The position numbers and the translations under genes were made by a program. Positions 12,740-13,425 of a stretch of 13,425 nucleotides of DNA are shown one piece after another. The stretch is from Candidatus Woesearchaeota archaeon (GTDB lineage Archaea; Nanobdellota; Nanobdellia; Woesearchaeales; UBA525), in NCBI GenBank assembly GCA_023252315.1, contig JAJPEB010000020.1, positions 1 to 13,425 of the forward strand, read 5' to 3'. Numbering within the stretch: the stretch's first letter is position 1; each line of letters opens with the position of its first letter. Below the pieces are notes generated by a model. The model ran no database searches, was not told the origin of the DNA, and saw only the letters and a program-made list of their open reading frames with translations.

Positions 12740-12754
12740 GCGCGAGTCGCGCTC
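12738..12754 (+). terminator. Stem-loop at the end of the TrmB-type gene
   Basis: GAGCGCG AGT CGCGCTC is a perfect 7-pair inverted repeat that begins within the stop codon. No U-run follows, only a pyrimidine-rich stretch. It may stabilise the 3' end or help termination ahead of the psmB promoter. Confidence 0.4.
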
Positions 12755-12765
12755 CTCTCGCCTAC

Positions 12766-12779
12766 ACAAAATATATAAA
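12766..12779 (+). promoter_or_regulatory. TATA box of psmB
   Basis: CAAAATATATAAAC is a strong archaeal TATA box. Transcription would start near 12800, giving a leader of about 40 bases that contains the ribosome-binding site AGAGGGG (12829-12835), six bases before the GTG start. Confidence 0.75.
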
Positions 12780-12841
12780 CACCTTTCCGTCCCACGCAGT
12801 ATTCTGATTCCTGCACCGAGAGGAGAGCAGAGGGGTCGAAC

Positions 12842-13425
12842 GTGATACCTATCCAGCATACCGTATTCACTCCGGACATGGCGAACGCGCGCCAGGCAGA
12901 GGCGGGCGCCGAGAGCCTCAAGACGGGCACGACGACGATCGGCATCGTCTGCAAGGACTGCGTCGTCCTCGCGGCGGACCGCCGCGCGACGGCCGGGCAC
13001 ATGATCGCGAACAAGAAGACGGAGAAGGTGCGCCCGGTCACGAGGCGCATCGGCGTCACGATCGCGGGCAGCGTCTCTGACCTGCAGCGCCTCCACAAGT
13101 ACCTCACGGTCGAGCTCAAGCTCAAGGAGATGCGCGACGGCAGGGAGGCCACGGTCAAGGAGGCGGCGAGCCTGCTCAGCTCCTGGGTCTACCACCTCAT
13201 CCGCTCGTCGTACGGCGTCACGCACTTCCTCGTCGGCGGCTACGACGCCGCCCCGCGCCTCTACGACGTCTACCCCGACGGCAGCTCGATGGAGGCCGAC
13301 GACTACGTGACGAGCGGCAGCGGCTCGGTCTTCGCGCTCGGCGTGCTCGAGAACAAGTACAAGGCCGGCCTCTCGCGCGAGGACGGCGTCAAGCTCGCGG
13401 TCGAGGCGATGAACGCGGCGCTCGC
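12842..13425 (+). CDS. psmB: 20S proteasome beta subunit (3' part beyond the window)
   Basis: The 194 visible codons give a proteasome beta subunit. The propeptide ends SLKTG, and the mature chain starts TTTIGIVCKDCVVLAADRRA, with the nucleophile Thr as residue 30 from the GTG. In mature numbering D17 (AADRR) and K33 (KKTEKV) of the catalytic site are present, and the family motif TSGSGS follows near mature position 129. Beta rings form the proteolytic chamber, and the propeptide is cleaved autocatalytically during assembly. The GTG at 12842 has a Shine-Dalgarno six bases upstream. The ATG at 12878 has none, so the 29-residue propeptide is preferred. The end of the protein, with the D166 region, lies outside the window. 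Confidence 0.96.
   Translation, partial: MIPIQHTVFTPDMANARQAEAGAESLKTGTTTIGIVCKDCVVLAADRRATAGHMIANKKTEKVRPVTRRIGVTIAGSVSDLQRLHKYLTVELKLKEMRDGREATVKEAASLLSSWVYHLIRSSYGVTHFLVGGYDAAPRLYDVYPDGSSMEADDYVTSGSGSVFALGVLENKYKAGLSREDGVKLAVEAMNAAL

Noticed and set aside
1..13425. CRISPR arrays, insertion sequences, prophage or attachment sites
   Set aside because: No regularly spaced repeats, transposase, integrase or tRNA-end duplications were found. The window reads as core chromosome.

Overview
The window is a stretch of a GC-rich archaeal chromosome. The archaeal assignment rests on five things. There is a stalk operon of archaeal type (uL1, the P0-like uL10, and an L12 of the P1/P2 type ending in GLGSLFG). 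There is a TrmB-type regulator and the start of a 20S proteasome beta subunit. TATA boxes lie about 25-30 bases upstream of tRNAs and start codons, and most single genes appear leaderless. The tRNA genes carry no encoded CCA. A DPANN-type lineage is possible from the gene mix, but that is a guess and not something the sequence proves.

Layout. 1-90 may hold the tail of a plus-strand gene. 179-378 carries two related tRNA-Arg genes (anticodons CCG and GCG) on the minus strand. 468-884 is a small zinc-ribbon protein that overlaps, tail to tail, a glyoxalase-fold (VOC) protein. 1394-4288 is a minus-strand operon, rpl1-rpl10-rpl12-coiled coil, without rpl11 in front of it. Upstream sits an alpha-solenoid/TPR-like gene (4376-4742) with an apparent single-base frameshift. 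Next come a DPPY methyltransferase resembling the AviRa rRNA methylases, a tRNA-Lys/tRNA-Glu pair, an M3 oligoendopeptidase F, a 250-base spacer with strong RNA-like secondary structure, and a TatD nuclease. After these is a translationally coupled AAA+ ATPase/VWA pair of the MoxR or Mg-chelatase-like type. The right end has a two-gene unit (TPR-like protein, then a stand-alone CheY-like receiver) divergent from a TrmB-family regulator, then psmB running off the edge.

How the parts fit together. Most of the region is translation and protein quality control: ribosomal stalk, tRNAs, a putative rRNA methylase, a peptidase and the proteasome. The less ordinary elements are: a coiled-coil protein locked into the stalk operon that shares a C-terminal tail motif with the zinc-ribbon protein; the receiver/TPR pair facing a TrmB regulator across one near-symmetric promoter; and the structured spacer at about 7740-7870, a candidate unknown RNA. 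Single-gene starts tend to lie 22-32 bases from a TATA box (leaderless). Operon genes, rpl1 and psmB have Shine-Dalgarno sequences.
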